From Prostheceraeus crozeri (lineage: Eukaryota; Platyhelminthes; Polycladida; Euryleptidae): a DNA stretch of 64,000 bases. The position numbers and the translations under genes are program-made. Within the stretch, counting starts at the first letter, position 1. Every line of letters starts with the position of its first letter. The notes beneath the pieces are model-generated. The model was given only the letters and a program-made list of their open reading frames with translations. It ran no database searches and was not told the origin of the DNA. Shown piece by piece: positions 33,325 to 45,502 of the stretch. Location: NCBI GenBank assembly GCA_907163375.1, contig CAJQUW010001991.1, positions 62,001 through 126,000 of the forward strand, given 5' to 3'.

Positions 33325-35770
33325 TTCAACATTTTTCTCAATGCCACTTAAGTACACATCGAATCAAACTTCTGAGCTAGCGAACTCCATGTATGTAAAC
33401 ACTATTGATCCAACGAATGTTTCAATTCAATGAGCTGTGAAATGAGTTTTCAGCGGTGTTGATGAGATGGGGATTTTCCAAAAGATAACGTTTTATTACT
33501 GAAGTTGAAAATGATCGAATTGTTGTGATACACAATTCATCTTATTCAATTAGGATATTTTTTGTGATTGCATAGATTTATTGAGATGATTATTTATAGA
33601 TGAGGAGAACGTTATGATATAAAGTATATAAGCTCAGAAAAGCTTATACATTTTACGTTAAAAAATAAGGCACTTAACGAAACTGACAATAATTTTGTGA
33701 TTCAATTATTCCGAAACCAACATCAAGTAGACAATTTGTGATTCACCCTGGTCAGATCTCCACATAATGAAATCAGCGATGTTCACAAAAGAGAAAATCG
33801 TATGCGTCGTCTGATATACGTCATGACATGTGAATAATGCTCATGTGTCTTTTTAGAGATGAGTTGAAATGAAATTTCTTTCATTCTGGACCCATGCCAC
33901 CTGCGGTAGAAACAATGAATGGCGTGAATGCACCATTTTCCACTTCATCCATTCTTCGATTATATTCATTCTTCTTCTGATTTTCATGAACGCGATGAAG
34001 TGAGGGAATTGATCTGCAAGTCCTAGTACCACTTCAATACATTTGGTCCTTAACAGACATTAAAATCATCACACGCGCATCATAAATACTTTGTATGAAC
34101 ATGATACAGATAGGAGGACGTATTCATAAGACAAATAGGAACAAGTATTCATAAGATAGTGCCAGCCATTGAATTTTACAAATGATGGCTGAAATACGAA
34201 ATGGAGGAGGAATATAAATACAAAATCCAATTTCTCAGTTCACTGAACAACTGTGAATGACTTCAACAACATTTTCAATGATTGCATTGTCATTTTTCAT
34301 GAAAGCAACAACAAAACAATAGTCTGTAAGTTTCATAAAAATTGCTTTCTTACTTGAATTACTGCTAATACATTAATAAGTATTGTGGATGAGGTTTATT
34401 CTAAAAGTCGGCAGTTGTCGGAAATTTGCCTTCAACACGACACGACGTTCTTCACTCGAAGCACGACTAAATTCTTTAAGCGCAACACAAACACGAACTT
34501 CGATGGCCTGCGTTGTTCACGAAATTAATTTTCCGAATGATTCATTTAAAACAAACAAGTCAATGAACAGCAAACAGGAGGAGGCTAATCAGGTTAAGAA
34601 GATTGCACAGTAATTTGAATTGGATTGTGGATCGTCTATCTTCAGCTAGAACAAGCAAAGTCATCAAATTGAGAACAAAATCAAATTGCAATCAATCATT
34701 GTCAACATGAAATTGAAACACGACTTGAATTGTAAAAACACGAACACAAACCCGAATGACAAGGCTCAACACGACACGACATTTTCATGCAGATTTGTGT
34801 ACAGCTAAGTTATTGATGAGAAGTCATCTCCAATCAAATTAAAATTGCCGAAACCACCAAATAAAATCAAAAGATGAGTCTCAATTGGCCACAATAAAAA
34901 AGAACTTTGCAACAGATCATAAATGCGTGAAAAGTAAATCGAATTGTGAAAACACTTTGAAACTGATTGGAACTGAGATGTAAACGTCCATACGTCCGGC
35001 CGATGCATTTTAGAAAGATCCAAGCCGTGCCGAGTTGAGCTGTCCGTTGTTGTAGCCGTGTCGATGAGCCGAAATAACCTTTTTAGGCTCTCTTTATTTA
35101 AAACAAGTGAAATACGTCCACTATGGACGGGCATATTATTCCGGCATCACATTGACGACTGCTTGATGAATTATGTGAATAGAAAGAGCAACATTATCAA
35201 CATATTCTTGAGGAAATATTCATTTCTATTCACCGATGAAGTTCTGTTTAAAATGAACAACACGTCCACACTGCAGTCTTCTGAAGAGGCCAGAAGATGC
35301 AACTTTAGCACATTTGCATGTTTATTATTAGACTACGACATTTCCTGCGTGTCCCACTCAATTTCTTCGGCTTCGTCTGAAGCCATCCACGCTGTTGCAA
35401 CACGTGAATTGGTCCATCCACATTCATGTGAATATCAAAACTCGTATTTCTGAGTTCAAGCAAACGAAATTGTCTCAGGAGACTTATATGGTGCTATATT
35501 CCAGTGATGGTCTGCTTGTACCATTGCTCTCGGATTATCGTGTAAGATCAATTGTCAGTCTATGAGTAAATCACAAGAATGCTAACGGATTCAATATTAT
35601 CAAAATAATAGTATAATTTCGTCTACCTGAAAGTAGGTTCTCTATTTGACAGCTATGATGCAGGTGATAAGACATTGCCTGATGATAATGGGCTCTCTAG
35701 TTTGCGGAGAATAGAGAATCTTTTGCTATTTATCAGAGGAGTCCCGTCAAAACAGATCTATGTTTTATAC
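33325..35770. other. No gene seen
   Basis: AT-rich. Only short ORFs, none recognised (34383-34613, 35058-35453). 34015-34095 resembles 26390-26480, perhaps part of the same duplicated locus. Confidence 0.35.
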
Positions 35771-35777
35771 GCAGTTT

Positions 35778-35832
35778 ATTGCGAGCACTTTCGGACACCA
35801 CCGGAGTCCATCTTCAGGCGAATGAAATGACA
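35778..35832 (-). ncRNA. Hammerhead-like motif of a lost Penelope-like element
   Basis: The minus strand reads CCTGAAGATGGACTCC, GGTGGTGTCCGAAAGTGCTC. The parts are a CTGAAGA core, stem II GGAC/GTCC, GAAA, and a minimal helix III (A-G/C-U) with cleavage triplet CUC. This arrangement is typical of PLE terminal repeats. No PLE coding sequence is next to it, so it is a solo end. Confidence 0.5.
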
Positions 35833-36066
35833 AAATTGGCATAGATGAAAAGAGTTCACAGGGATGAAGTCATTGTCATCGTTATCGACAAGAGAATCTT
35901 TTCCGCGTAATGTTTGTGGCGAATTGCCATCAAGTCAGCAACGTGATTTCCATTCGAGAAAAACTTCTTGTCGAAGAGGACGCAGGTAAAGATGCATCAG
36001 ACTGCTAATGTTAATCTCGACAAATTATTATCCTTTGTCTTTCAAATTATGAGAGGAATTTTCGAT

Positions 36067-36300
36067 TTAGCACGACAATTGATTCTTCGATAACAATGTC
36101 TCCTCATTATCCGAATCCTCCATCTCGAAACAGTCTTTTGAAGCATTCAGGATTGATGCAACAATCTTCTCTGTGAAGTCTGGATCAATTTGAGTCGTCC
36201 ATACTTTCCGTCCCTTCTTCAATGCCTTCAATAATGTCGGAGACTTTTTAGCTTTCCTTTTCAGTGCAGTGTTGAGAAATCTCATTTTCTGAAAAACCAA
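36067..36300 (-). CDS. Second copy of the unrecognised 77-codon ORF
   Basis: Identical to the copy at 1183-1416 except for a few residues near the N-terminus (FLNTALKRKAKKS here). The same acceptor-like sequence precedes it. Function unknown. Confidence 0.3.
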   Translation of the reverse strand: MVFQKMRFLNTALKRKAKKSPTLLKALKKGRKVWTTQIDPDFTEKIVASILNASKDCFEMEDSDNEETLLSKNQLSC

Positions 36301-37056
36301 TTTTGATTCTTCAGCCTCCTGTCCGTGGAGTGAAACCTAATTTGACTTTTCGGAAAACTTCTGAGGCCTCTAAGATATTCTCTCAAGTCATAACAACAAA
36401 AAGTCATTGTTTTCTTGATTTTCAAGTTTTTCAAGTCAACTTGGCGTAAAAGAAAGCCAAAAATGTCCGACGACGGACGGAGCTAGTTTCGTGTCTTTAA
36501 TTACAACATTTTCCAAGAAAGGTGAGAAATTGACAAGTCCACCTGCTTTGACATTATTCTATGAAAGTCTCATTTTCAATCTGTCTTCCTACGGAAACTT
36601 GTGTTGGCTGCCGGAATCACTCTGTGAGAATATTATCAAAACTATTACCATGTGAAGACAGCAAGCTCTCCCCGTTCGGATGTAAGAAGGACGAAAACAA
36701 TAAATCTAAAGGCTCATCCAATACATTTCATTGTTCATCGTCGACAAATAACCGCAGTGTTGAATCAATGGATGAAGAACAATCCATGAACTGGTTTTAC
36801 ATCAACAATCAGCAGAAGACTTCATCCATTTCACTCCATCTGATGTCTTATGCCAACTAGTTTGTTTCGAGGCACCCAATTCTAGAGACCAATCGAAAAA
36901 CATGAAGCAAAATTGTTCTCATTGATGACTTTTATGAAGAATTGTGAAATTTCAGTCAATTCACAAATAAAATTGAACACTGATTAACCGAGAGTCAAAA
37001 ACATGATCAGGACTTGAACAAAGCCGCTGTCAATGATTGAAGGGATGAACAATTGT

Positions 37057-38335
37057 TACACTCTGGCCATGCATTAACATTACTGTGGTAGTTTCAGTTA
37101 CATCAACATGAAGTTCTAAATCACTTGCATTGCGTCCTCATGTAAGTGTAGTTGATGCAATTTCACCTGTTTCAACTGCTGAATAAAGAAATACCATAGA
37201 TATCACTTTCTTAGATAGCGTTCGAGCTCCCCACAGCTTGTGTAAGTTGTATGAAACACAGATAGCGTCAGACTGTCTGACAAGGTATTTCCACATTTTG
37301 CACACGCTGAAGTTTGTATGAAAGGCTCTGTCTCAACACAATTTTGTGACGCTATTCTAACTTCGAACGCTATGACAGCGCTAAGATAGCGTTTTCTAGC
37401 GCTATAGTAGAATAACACTGCCCGCCTGCATAGATTGATCTGTTGATTATCTGACCCAAGATTGCTATGGCTGGTAATTGCACATTGTGAATGTAACCGT
37501 AATTTCAACTTGTTCTGTTATCCAGATACGCTAAGATAGCGTTTCTTTATAACATAGCTGATAATCTCTTTGTACAACAGCGAACACAATAGATTCTGTT
37601 GCCAGTCAAGACTTTCACACCTAGTTGCGTTGGAATAAGGGAATAGACAGAATGAATGCCCATACAAATTCATAGCGTTGTATTGTTACTCTTTCATAAG
37701 TGTCTTCTTTTGATAAAGCAGTTGCTGATTGTATTTGATATGAAATCTATTCTTTAATGATTGACTTGTTAATAATTCTCATCACTAATATATAAATAGG
37801 ATTTCTGAATTTTACCCTAAGCACATCTAATCACAATGGCAGACCACAGCTTTGACGCTAGACATGCAAAAACATTCCGCCAAAAAGGTGAATAAAATAA
37901 GATAGCTTTCATTTACAATTACAGACAACAACCAATTTCCTATTGTGTTAAGTAGCGTTTCTCAGAACTTCAATAAATAGCGCATAGATTGGCGCTTCAT
38001 GATAAAGAATAGCGCGTTCTGAAATACTTAGTTTGTCGGATAACGCTATCATAGCGCTAAGATAGCGTTCCAAAACACATCTGCAAACTGTTGACCAGCC
38101 AAAATTGCTAGTTATAGATATCTATGGTTGAAAAACGATTTCTATGCCATTCATTGAGGAACAATAAAGTACAAATTCCCTAATAGTTCAAGCAATTACA
38201 TAGAAATCGGCTAAGTGTGGTGATAAATCGCTTACATTACTCTGTCCAAAACAACAGAGTGTAACAATTCGGTTGCAACACTCGTTTGTCGATCTCGGGC
38301 TTCGCCCTCGATCGTCACACTCGTGATGCAACCTT
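37057..38335. mobile_element. Non-autonomous DNA transposon with subterminal repeats
   Basis: Absent from the other copy of the duplication, so its borders are exact: the 6-bp CAATTG is repeated at 37051-37056 and 38336-38341. The main body has ends TTACACTCTG (37057) and CAGAGTGTAA (38255-38264). It is followed by CAATTC and a 63-bp hairpin-forming tail GGTTGCAACACTCG...GATGCAACC. The motif AGATAGCGTT and its inverse AACGCTATC recur at least six times (for example 37212, 37383, 37533, 38043, 38064). No transposase. Confidence 0.78.
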
Positions 38336-40774
38336 CAATTGCATTCTACTAAATACTTCTCAACAAAACTGCAGTCGCTACGTGAACTCCTCTTAAGCAT
38401 GTATTAGACCCATTCACACTTTTGAATTGCCACTTGCAATCATTCCATTTACGAGTACATTTCATTCTGCATCTCCACAGACTCATTCGCCAATGGTGTG
38501 GCGATTGGATTCACAATCATTTCTGCCATTTGAGAGCAGCTTACAGCACCAATCTCAGTGTTAGCGTGGACATATGCTGACTTGTCTTATTCATGCAAGC
38601 CCGAAGTTTCGTACTATACTATCTACCGCCCACCCGTTTGATGAGATTCTCTCCGAAGAATTATCTTATTTCTGTCTAGTCTTTGCATCATTTATAGAAG
38701 CACGAAGACCGCCAACAGACATTTCACATTTTGGAATTGAATGGGAAAGAGCCCATATTGAAAGATGTTGATTTTATTTTCGTTTTCATCATTTATTACA
38801 ATTAATTTCATTTTAAATCCGTTAACTATCTTCAGATAGAAAAGGAAGCAGATGAACAGGTCCAGTATAAAACTGATAATTCTCACCGATGTCTATGAAC
38901 AAATGTCTATGTTATGATGACATATAGGTTGAATAATATAAGGAGGCATGAGCTATGAAACAGGTAGTATTGGGTTACGTAGCACCAATAGCATCTTAAT
39001 AGCATCTTATAAAATATTTGGAAGAATGTAATGTACTTAGCACAGAGTTGAGAGTTGTTAGTAAAGAGTTGTCAAAGATATATGAGGTGTGGATTAGAAA
39101 TCTGATAATTAATAAATAACGAAAAGAGAATCAGCATCTTTCAATATTGACTCTTTCCAATTCAATTAAAAACATGACAAATAGGCAGGGCAATTTATTA
39201 AAGCATTTCACAATCTGCTTGCATAATCTGTTCAGGCAATCTAAGTGTGTATCCCGGGGCGAGAGATATCTTCTTGGAAAAGATGGAGCTAAAAACCAAT
39301 TTTCTTAATATAGGGTGTTTATAACAATATAATAAGTAGTAATATTCTTAGTAATATAGGGTCTTCATTTCGTTAAAGGTGTAGTTCGGCCAATTTTACA
39401 TATCGTTTTTATTTGCTCAATCAATGACAGCCGTATCCCTGATCGCTATTCTCCACTTGTTTTCATCCTATTCATCATCGTTGAAACGCAGGAGCGTCGC
39501 AAAGTTTCGTGATGACGTCACCTCCGACATCTCTCCAATGAAAGAGACTGTTTCAACATGCATGCAGACTGCAGAGTTTGCGCTGACACAGTTTTCGTTA
39601 ACAGGTAAGTTTAATTGACCTGCTTCGACCACGCAGCGCTCATACATTCTCAACCGAAGCAGAAATGAATGACGGATGCAAGTTGCATGCATCATTCATC
39701 AATTGAAATGTCGGATTATAGAGATGAATCTCATTCAATAAATGTGATGGGTCTATGTTATGTTATCTAAACCATATTGCTCATAAATAAACTGTAACTC
39801 GAGCGAAGTCGTCATATTTGATAAAGTATTTATGTATGAGGTAAGTTTTAAGACATAAGCTAAATTTTCACAAAATAGATTGGGATTTTGAGATGCAGAT
39901 ACTCATGAATAGGTCTGTCCATACATATCACATTCTCAAGCATGCATATCCTAGGCGTTCGAAAATCGGGCAAATATATTAAAATCAGGGATGCGGAGTC
40001 CTATCATTTTGATAGGACTCTAACTCCTGCTTTTGATAGGTAACCTACGTCAACTAAAAAAAACTGGTAACCTACGTCATAGATCATGATATATAAGCTC
40101 ACCTAAACCTATTTTTACTGATCATTGCTGTATCAATCATCAATCATTTTCGATGAAAGTTTATCAAATGTCGCCTTAAGTTGGAAGCATGCGACTCGGT
40201 TCCTCCCATCTTGCTGATGTGTGCTTCACACGGTTTTTCTCCAGTCTCTATCAGAGAGGAACATCCCCATGCTTCTTCAAATAGTATGAACACACTTTTG
40301 ATTTTAATATGCGCTTTGGAGGAGACATCACACACGATTAACGTGAGGGTAAGAGGATAATGTTCTCAAACAAACTAGTATTTCATTTTTGTCTCTGATG
40401 TGACCTTTGGCGCGTAGGTGTGATGGTCTGACAATCGTTTTCTCACTATCACGGTTCATTCCCTCAACTATTACAAGGCTTGCATGCACTGTTGTCTCTG
40501 TACTTTTGTTTGACGGAGAAAATTGACATCAAGACAGTGACAGCTATGCACGAGGATAAAGAATTTGTTTGTATTATATTTCGGGTCTACACCATTTCCA
40601 TGTGTAATATAGAAGACGTCAATTGTAATATCGAATTTCAAAATGTGATATAGAAGATATCAGATGTAATATAGAAATCTACATTTGTAATATCGATGTC
40701 ATAATCGGTGATGAATGAGTGAACTGTTGTACCGGTACTGTTAAAGTAGTCTGCACTGTACCTTTTTGTGTATA

Positions 40775-40905
40775 TCTCGAGAAGCTGAATCAATTTATTA
40801 GAGAGGGTAAAGAGATCATCTGGATGGATGAATCCAATGTGAATTTGTTTTGCCGTAGAACAGTTGGAAGATCAAGAAAGGGTACAAGAGCAGTGAGCAT
40901 TGGAC
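40775..40905 (+). pseudogene. Inverted transposase fragment in the left repeat
   Basis: The plus strand reads YLEKLNQFIREGKEIIWMDE and SRKGTRAVSI, the same as codons around the first catalytic Asp of the transposase at 41554-42753 but in opposite orientation. The junction with the left inverted repeat shares a short TATATC microhomology with the parent. This suggests an internally deleted copy or aberrant gap repair. Confidence 0.8.
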
Positions 40906-41553
40906 TTAAAGCTCCTAAAGGATAACAAACATATTTTCGCATATAGCCTATCATAGGCCTAATCAGCATACGGTACCTAGGCTAATGGATTTTATAGGCA
41001 TTCGTAAACAGCCAGTGAAATTGCAATAACTGGTTAAAATTTACATTCAAATCATCAAAGGGGATGCAGATTGCAGATGATAGCCTAATGGAATTTTTGA
41101 TAGCCTTTCAATTGATTTGATGAATTGTCAGTTTTATTGTAATAGAAATAATTAGTTATACTTGGTACGGTACTTTCTAGGAATAGTGATTCACTTACAT
41201 ACGCATTACATTGTGCCTAATTGCAGATTTTCAAAGTTATGCATCTTGCTAAGCTGGCAAGCATCACCACTTTGCTAAATGTGAACTTCTATTTTAGACT
41301 GTTTGGGATGCACAATTTCTTTGCATAATCTACATTTAAATCTGCATGGGTAGCATTCAATTGCGCTACATATATTCATAGCTCTTTTCCTGCTTCATAC
41401 CAGTAGTTTCAAATGCGTATAGGCCTATACATGTAAAATAAAAAAGAGGACATTTTCATTCCATCATATGACTGTTTATAATACATGTAAAAGTTAAAAA
41501 GTATTCCAATTTGCAACATTGACAAGCACAAACGTAGCAATTTTCAATGTTTC

Positions 41554-42753
41554 TCAGACACCAACAGTCAGATCGTCCATGACAGCCGCATGATAGGTTG
41601 TCGTATGTTGGTAGACCCGGACACATTGCGCATTACTAACTGTTGAAATTGCCGTTGTCATGATTTCTTCGAGATGTCTTAGTCTCTGCTCAGCAACATC
41701 ACTTCCGGTTGTATGAGGTATCCGCAAATGCTGCTTGATGTGCGCCTTAATGATGCTCCGTATATACTCGATCGGATTGAGCTGCGGCGAGAATGGTCCA
41801 AGACGCAAAAGCGTCATACCATCCCTCAAGCTTGTTTCAATTTGTGAATGGCATGGCGCATTGTCGCATACAAGCACGATGTTGCTCAAAGTCTTTCCAT
41901 TGTTTTCTTATTCATCACTTAGATTGGAAATCCACTCTGCTACACTTTCCCTCTTGTAGGAGCCACGTTTGGTAATAATCTTTACAACACCCTCAGTTGA
42001 CACGGCTCCTAGCATGTGGACGTTTGGGCCACGCGATGCTGGCAATATGCTCACTGCTCTTGTACCCTTTCTTGATCTTCCAACTGTTCTGCGGCAAAAC
42101 AAATTCACATTGGATTCATCCATCCAGATGATCTCTTTACCGTCTCTAATAAATTGATTCAGCTTCTCGAGATATTCTTTTCTTAGATTTTTGTTGTTAG
42201 TTGAGTTCATATTGCATGGCATGTGATGCGTTTTCTTCATTTTCAAACATTTTGCTTCAAGAGCATTGGCAATTGTTGAGATACACACCGTGATACCATG
42301 AGAATGAGTCAATTTCTCCTTGATCTGCTTCAAAGAAATTTCACAGTCATCCTCAATCCATCGGGCCATTTCCTCGAAGACAGCTTCCGTAATCAACTTC
42401 GGCTTTTTACCACCCTTTCCTGGTGTTTCAACTTCACCAGAACGAATCCAGGAGTAGGCTGTCTTGTACTTAATGCCGAGAGTGTTTGCCAGACTGACCC
42501 AGTTTTCTCCGCGATTTGCACATTCAATAATTCTCTTCCTGTCTTCCCTTTGTGGGGTTGCGTTCTTCCTTCTATTGAATACCATTAGATCTTCGTTGGG
42601 TACATCTTCATGGCATGTAGGACATTTGTTGTTCATTTCTACATATGGAACAATGCACTTGGAATGGTAGAGGTGCATGCAGTTAGAAGAGAATTGGAGC
42701 TGTCCGCGGGTCGTTAATTTCTTACAAATCTTGCATTCCTCTGTGACTTTCAT
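41554..42753 (-). pseudogene. RING-H2 / DDE transposase fusion, one in-frame stop
   Basis: 400 codons in one frame, with a single stop (TAA) near 41907. Residues 7-47 form a RING-H2 finger: C7-x2-C10-x14-C25-x-H27-x2-H30-x2-C33-x10-C44-x2-C47 (NCMHLYHSKC, KCPTC). Next is a helix-turn-helix region (RIIECANRGENWVSLANTLG, KYKTAYSWI), then the catalytic parts IIWMDESNVNLFCRR (first Asp), VLVCDNAPCHSQIE (second Asp) and LGPFSPQLNPIEYI (Glu). Second Asp and Glu are 31 residues apart; Tc1 has 34. The ATG at 42753 lies seven codons before the first Cys, so the RING is part of the reading frame. RING-H2 fingers usually recruit ubiquitin-conjugating enzymes. Whether this one does is unknown. Confidence 0.85.
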
Positions 42754-42959
42754 GATTCCGTGATCGCTTGTAAGTTTAAAAAACAGTGACTTTTGTAAGC
42801 TGATGAAATAATATTGTACTAAACTTCACATTTAAAATTCAAATGATTAAATCGTGTTTCAACATGTCTATGATGCAACATATTCGTATACACAAAAAGG
42901 TACAGTGCAGACTACTTTAACAGTACAACAGTTCACTCATTCATCACCAATTATGACAT

Positions 42960-43200
42960 CGATATTACAAATGTAGATTTCTATATTACATCTGATATCT
43001 TCTACATCACATTTTGAAATTCGATATTACAAATGTAGATTTCTATATTACATCTGATATCTTCTATATCACATTTTGAAATTCGATATTACAATTGTAG
43101 ATTTCTATATTACATCTGATATCTTCTATATCACATTTTGAAATTCGATATTACAATTGTAGATTTCTATATTAGATTTGACATTTTCGATATTGCATGA
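42960..43200. repeat. 62-bp subterminal tandem repeat
   Basis: The unit, beginning CGATATTACAAATGTAG, recurs at 42960, 43022, 43084 and 43146 (last one degenerate). Only one unit exists in the opposite inverted repeat. Confidence 0.9.
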
Positions 43201-44377
43201 TGGATTTCTATATTACAAATTTACAGTTCGATATTACAATTGACGTCTTCTATATTACACATGGAAATGGTGTAGACCCGAAGTATAATACAAACAAATT
43301 ATTTATCCTCGTGCATAGCTGTCACTGTCTTGATGTCAATTTTCTCCGTCAAACAAAAGTACAGAGACAGCAGTGCATGCAAAGCTTGTAATAGTTGAGG
43401 GAATGAACCGTGATAGTGACGGAGAAAGTTGACATCAAGACAGTGACAGCTATGCACGAGGATAAATAATTTGTTTGTATTATGTTTCGGTCTAGTTATA
43501 GTCCGGAGTCCAGCAAAAATGATAGGACTCCGGGACTCCGACTCCGCATCCCTGATTAAAATGTCAACGAAATTAATGTAATGCAAGTATATAGCCTACA
43601 TATTCATCACAGGCACATGTGGAACTCGTGCATCATGCAAGGAACTTCCTTTCCCACCATATGAAATTTGTAGAGTAAAAGTTGAAATATCAAACAGAAT
43701 GCCAGTACCGGTAAATATCAATGCAACTCTCCTTGTAACCATCGCCAATAGGCAAATTCTCAACACATACTTCTTCCCAGAAGTTTGACGACTTGCAATC
43801 CATCTCTTATTTTGTAGCTTACCTTTGCATCATATATTCTTCAGCTACATCTTGGTCTGCATTCAGGTTATTGTCAATTACCGCCAACATAGCTCACATT
43901 TGTGAAAAAGATATGTGAAATTTAACTTTTTTGTCACATACTTCAACAAAGAGGAATGATTCGAGAGAAGATGTTTGGACAAATAATGCGAATTATAAGT
44001 GTGCGGTATTGAAAGATTCTTGACTGACGATGCAGAATGAGCTGAAAAATAAATAGATTTCCAGTACAATGACGGCAAAATACCACACAGTAATTGAATC
44101 ACAGAATGAAGTCAGCTGGTGCTTCAATGGCTCAGGGCTGTCATCATCGGGTAGAACAATTTGGCGTATCCCAGCAAATGAAACATCCGACGAAAAAGAG
44201 ACATTGAGGTATGATCGGCTAGCGTTCAATTTCTCTACAACTTTGCTTCTTCGTTTTTTAAATTTCGCAAACAATGATTGTTTTCCCAATTTCAAGGTAG
44301 GAACAACTGTCTTTTCAAGTGGAAAAAAGGTTGTTTCCTGTTATACAAATGAGGTAATGAATACTACATGCCCAAAG

Positions 44378-45083
44378 CAGGGATGCGGGGTCGGAGTCAG
44401 AGTTCCGGAGTCCTATCAAATAATAGGACTCCGCACTCCGGCCTATAACTAGACCGAAATATAATACAAACAAATTCTTTATCCTCGTGCATAGCTGTCA
44501 CTGTCTTGATGTCAACTTTCTCCGTCAAACAAAAGTACAGAGACAACAGTGCATGCAAGGCTTGTAATAGTTGAGGGAATGAACCGTGATAGTGAGAAAA
44601 GGATTGTCTTTTCACTCGGTGATTTAGTAGAGAAGACAAGCCTTCCTAGCCTCCATCACACCTACGCACCAAAGGTCACATCAGAGACGAAAATGAAATA
44701 CTGAGAACATTACCTCTTACCCTCACGTTAATCGTGTGTGATGTCTTCTCCAAAGCGCATATCAAAATCGAAAGTGTACTCATATTTTTGGAGAAGGATG
44801 GTGATATGTCTGCCTGGTAGAGTCTGGAGAAAAACCGTGTGAAGCACACTTCAGCAAGATGGGAGGAGCCGAGTCGTATGCACCCAACTTCAAACGACAT
44901 TTGATCAACTTTCATCGAAAGTGATTGATAATTGATGTAGGAATGATCACTAAAGATAGGTTCATGAAAGCTTATAATGATCTATGATGTAGGTTACCGG
45001 TTTTTTCAAAAAACTAGGGTATATATATATACTGTCCACCCGGAGTCGGAGTCCTATCAAAATGATAGGACTCCGCATCCCGG
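44378..45083 (+). mobile_element. Short non-autonomous hAT, same family as 39986-43554
   Basis: Ends CAGGGATGCGGGGTCGGAGTC-like (left) and GACTCCGCATCCCGG-like (right). Target copy GCCCAAAG / GCCCGAAG on the sides, one mismatch. The plus strand carries a BED finger end (CEAHFSKMGGAES, KRHLINFHRK). About 706 bp, no catalytic domain. Confidence 0.85.
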
Positions 45084-45502
45084 GCCCGAAGTGCATTGAC
45101 GGAGCAATAAGCTTGCAACTTTGTCACTCTATAATTTTCGCATTCTCTTGTCTAGTGGAAATTTATAGATGCATGCATTATTAATGCTATTATCACTCCT
45201 GTTCTTGCAGTAAAGGGCGCAACAGTGTGTTTTGGGGGTAGTCGAATGTCGACGGACAATAAGTAACTTACTTCAGTGCGGAGTCTCAAGGCACATTTCA
45301 ACGCCTTGCTGTAATCTCCTTCTCTGCAGCACCGAGCAGCGCATGATTGGTCTGTCTGTAGTGACGTCATCATGAGTTCTGTTTTCGCCTGCTGTACGCA
45401 AACGACGCTACTTGGCATGGCGACAGGTGTCCCGTTTAACTCAGGAGGAGACAGAGTTAAGATTGAGACAAAGTCAAAAATTCGACCGAACTACACCTTT
45501 AA

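Larger units (their letters stand above)
36010..39003. repeat. Segmental duplication, copy 2
   Basis: Same as 1127-2828, with an added insertion at 37057-38335. At the left border it has TTAA without piggyBac, so it shows the empty site of pB1. It carries the second copy of the 77-codon ORF (36067-36300, minus). Confidence 0.88.
40598..43264 (-). mobile_element. Tc1/mariner-type transposon with RING-H2 transposase
   Basis: The outermost matching ends are CACCATTTCCATGTG after TA at both sides. The inverted repeats continue for about 170 bp and contain TAATATAGAA / TAATATCGA motifs. The right repeat holds about three extra copies of a 62-bp unit (42960-43146); the left repeat has one. The transposase is at 42753-41554. 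Just inside the left repeat is a plus-strand fragment of the same transposase (about 40775-40905). The flanks outside the TA are inverted copies of each other, so the site was rearranged after insertion. Confidence 0.82.
39986..43554. mobile_element. hAT element with BED-like finger, split by a Tc1-type insertion
   Basis: Ends CAGGGATGCGGAGTC and GACTCCGCATCCCTG. The 8-bp target copy ATTAAAAT lies at both sides (39978-39985, 43555-43562). A minus-strand relic (40335-40144) ends HASNLRRHLINFHRK, the last part of a BED zinc finger. No catalytic domain remains. Confidence 0.88.
39377..45498. mobile_element. TTAA-flanked element hosting nested insertions
   Basis: Ends AGGTGTAGTTCGGCC (39377) and the inverse AGGTGTAGTTCGGTC (45498), each next to TTAA (39373-39376, 45499-45502). 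This suits piggyBac or Kolobok. No transposase was recognised in its own sequence (39377-39985, 43563-44369, 45092-45498), so it is non-autonomous. Without the nested insertions it is about 1.8 kb. Confidence 0.75.
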
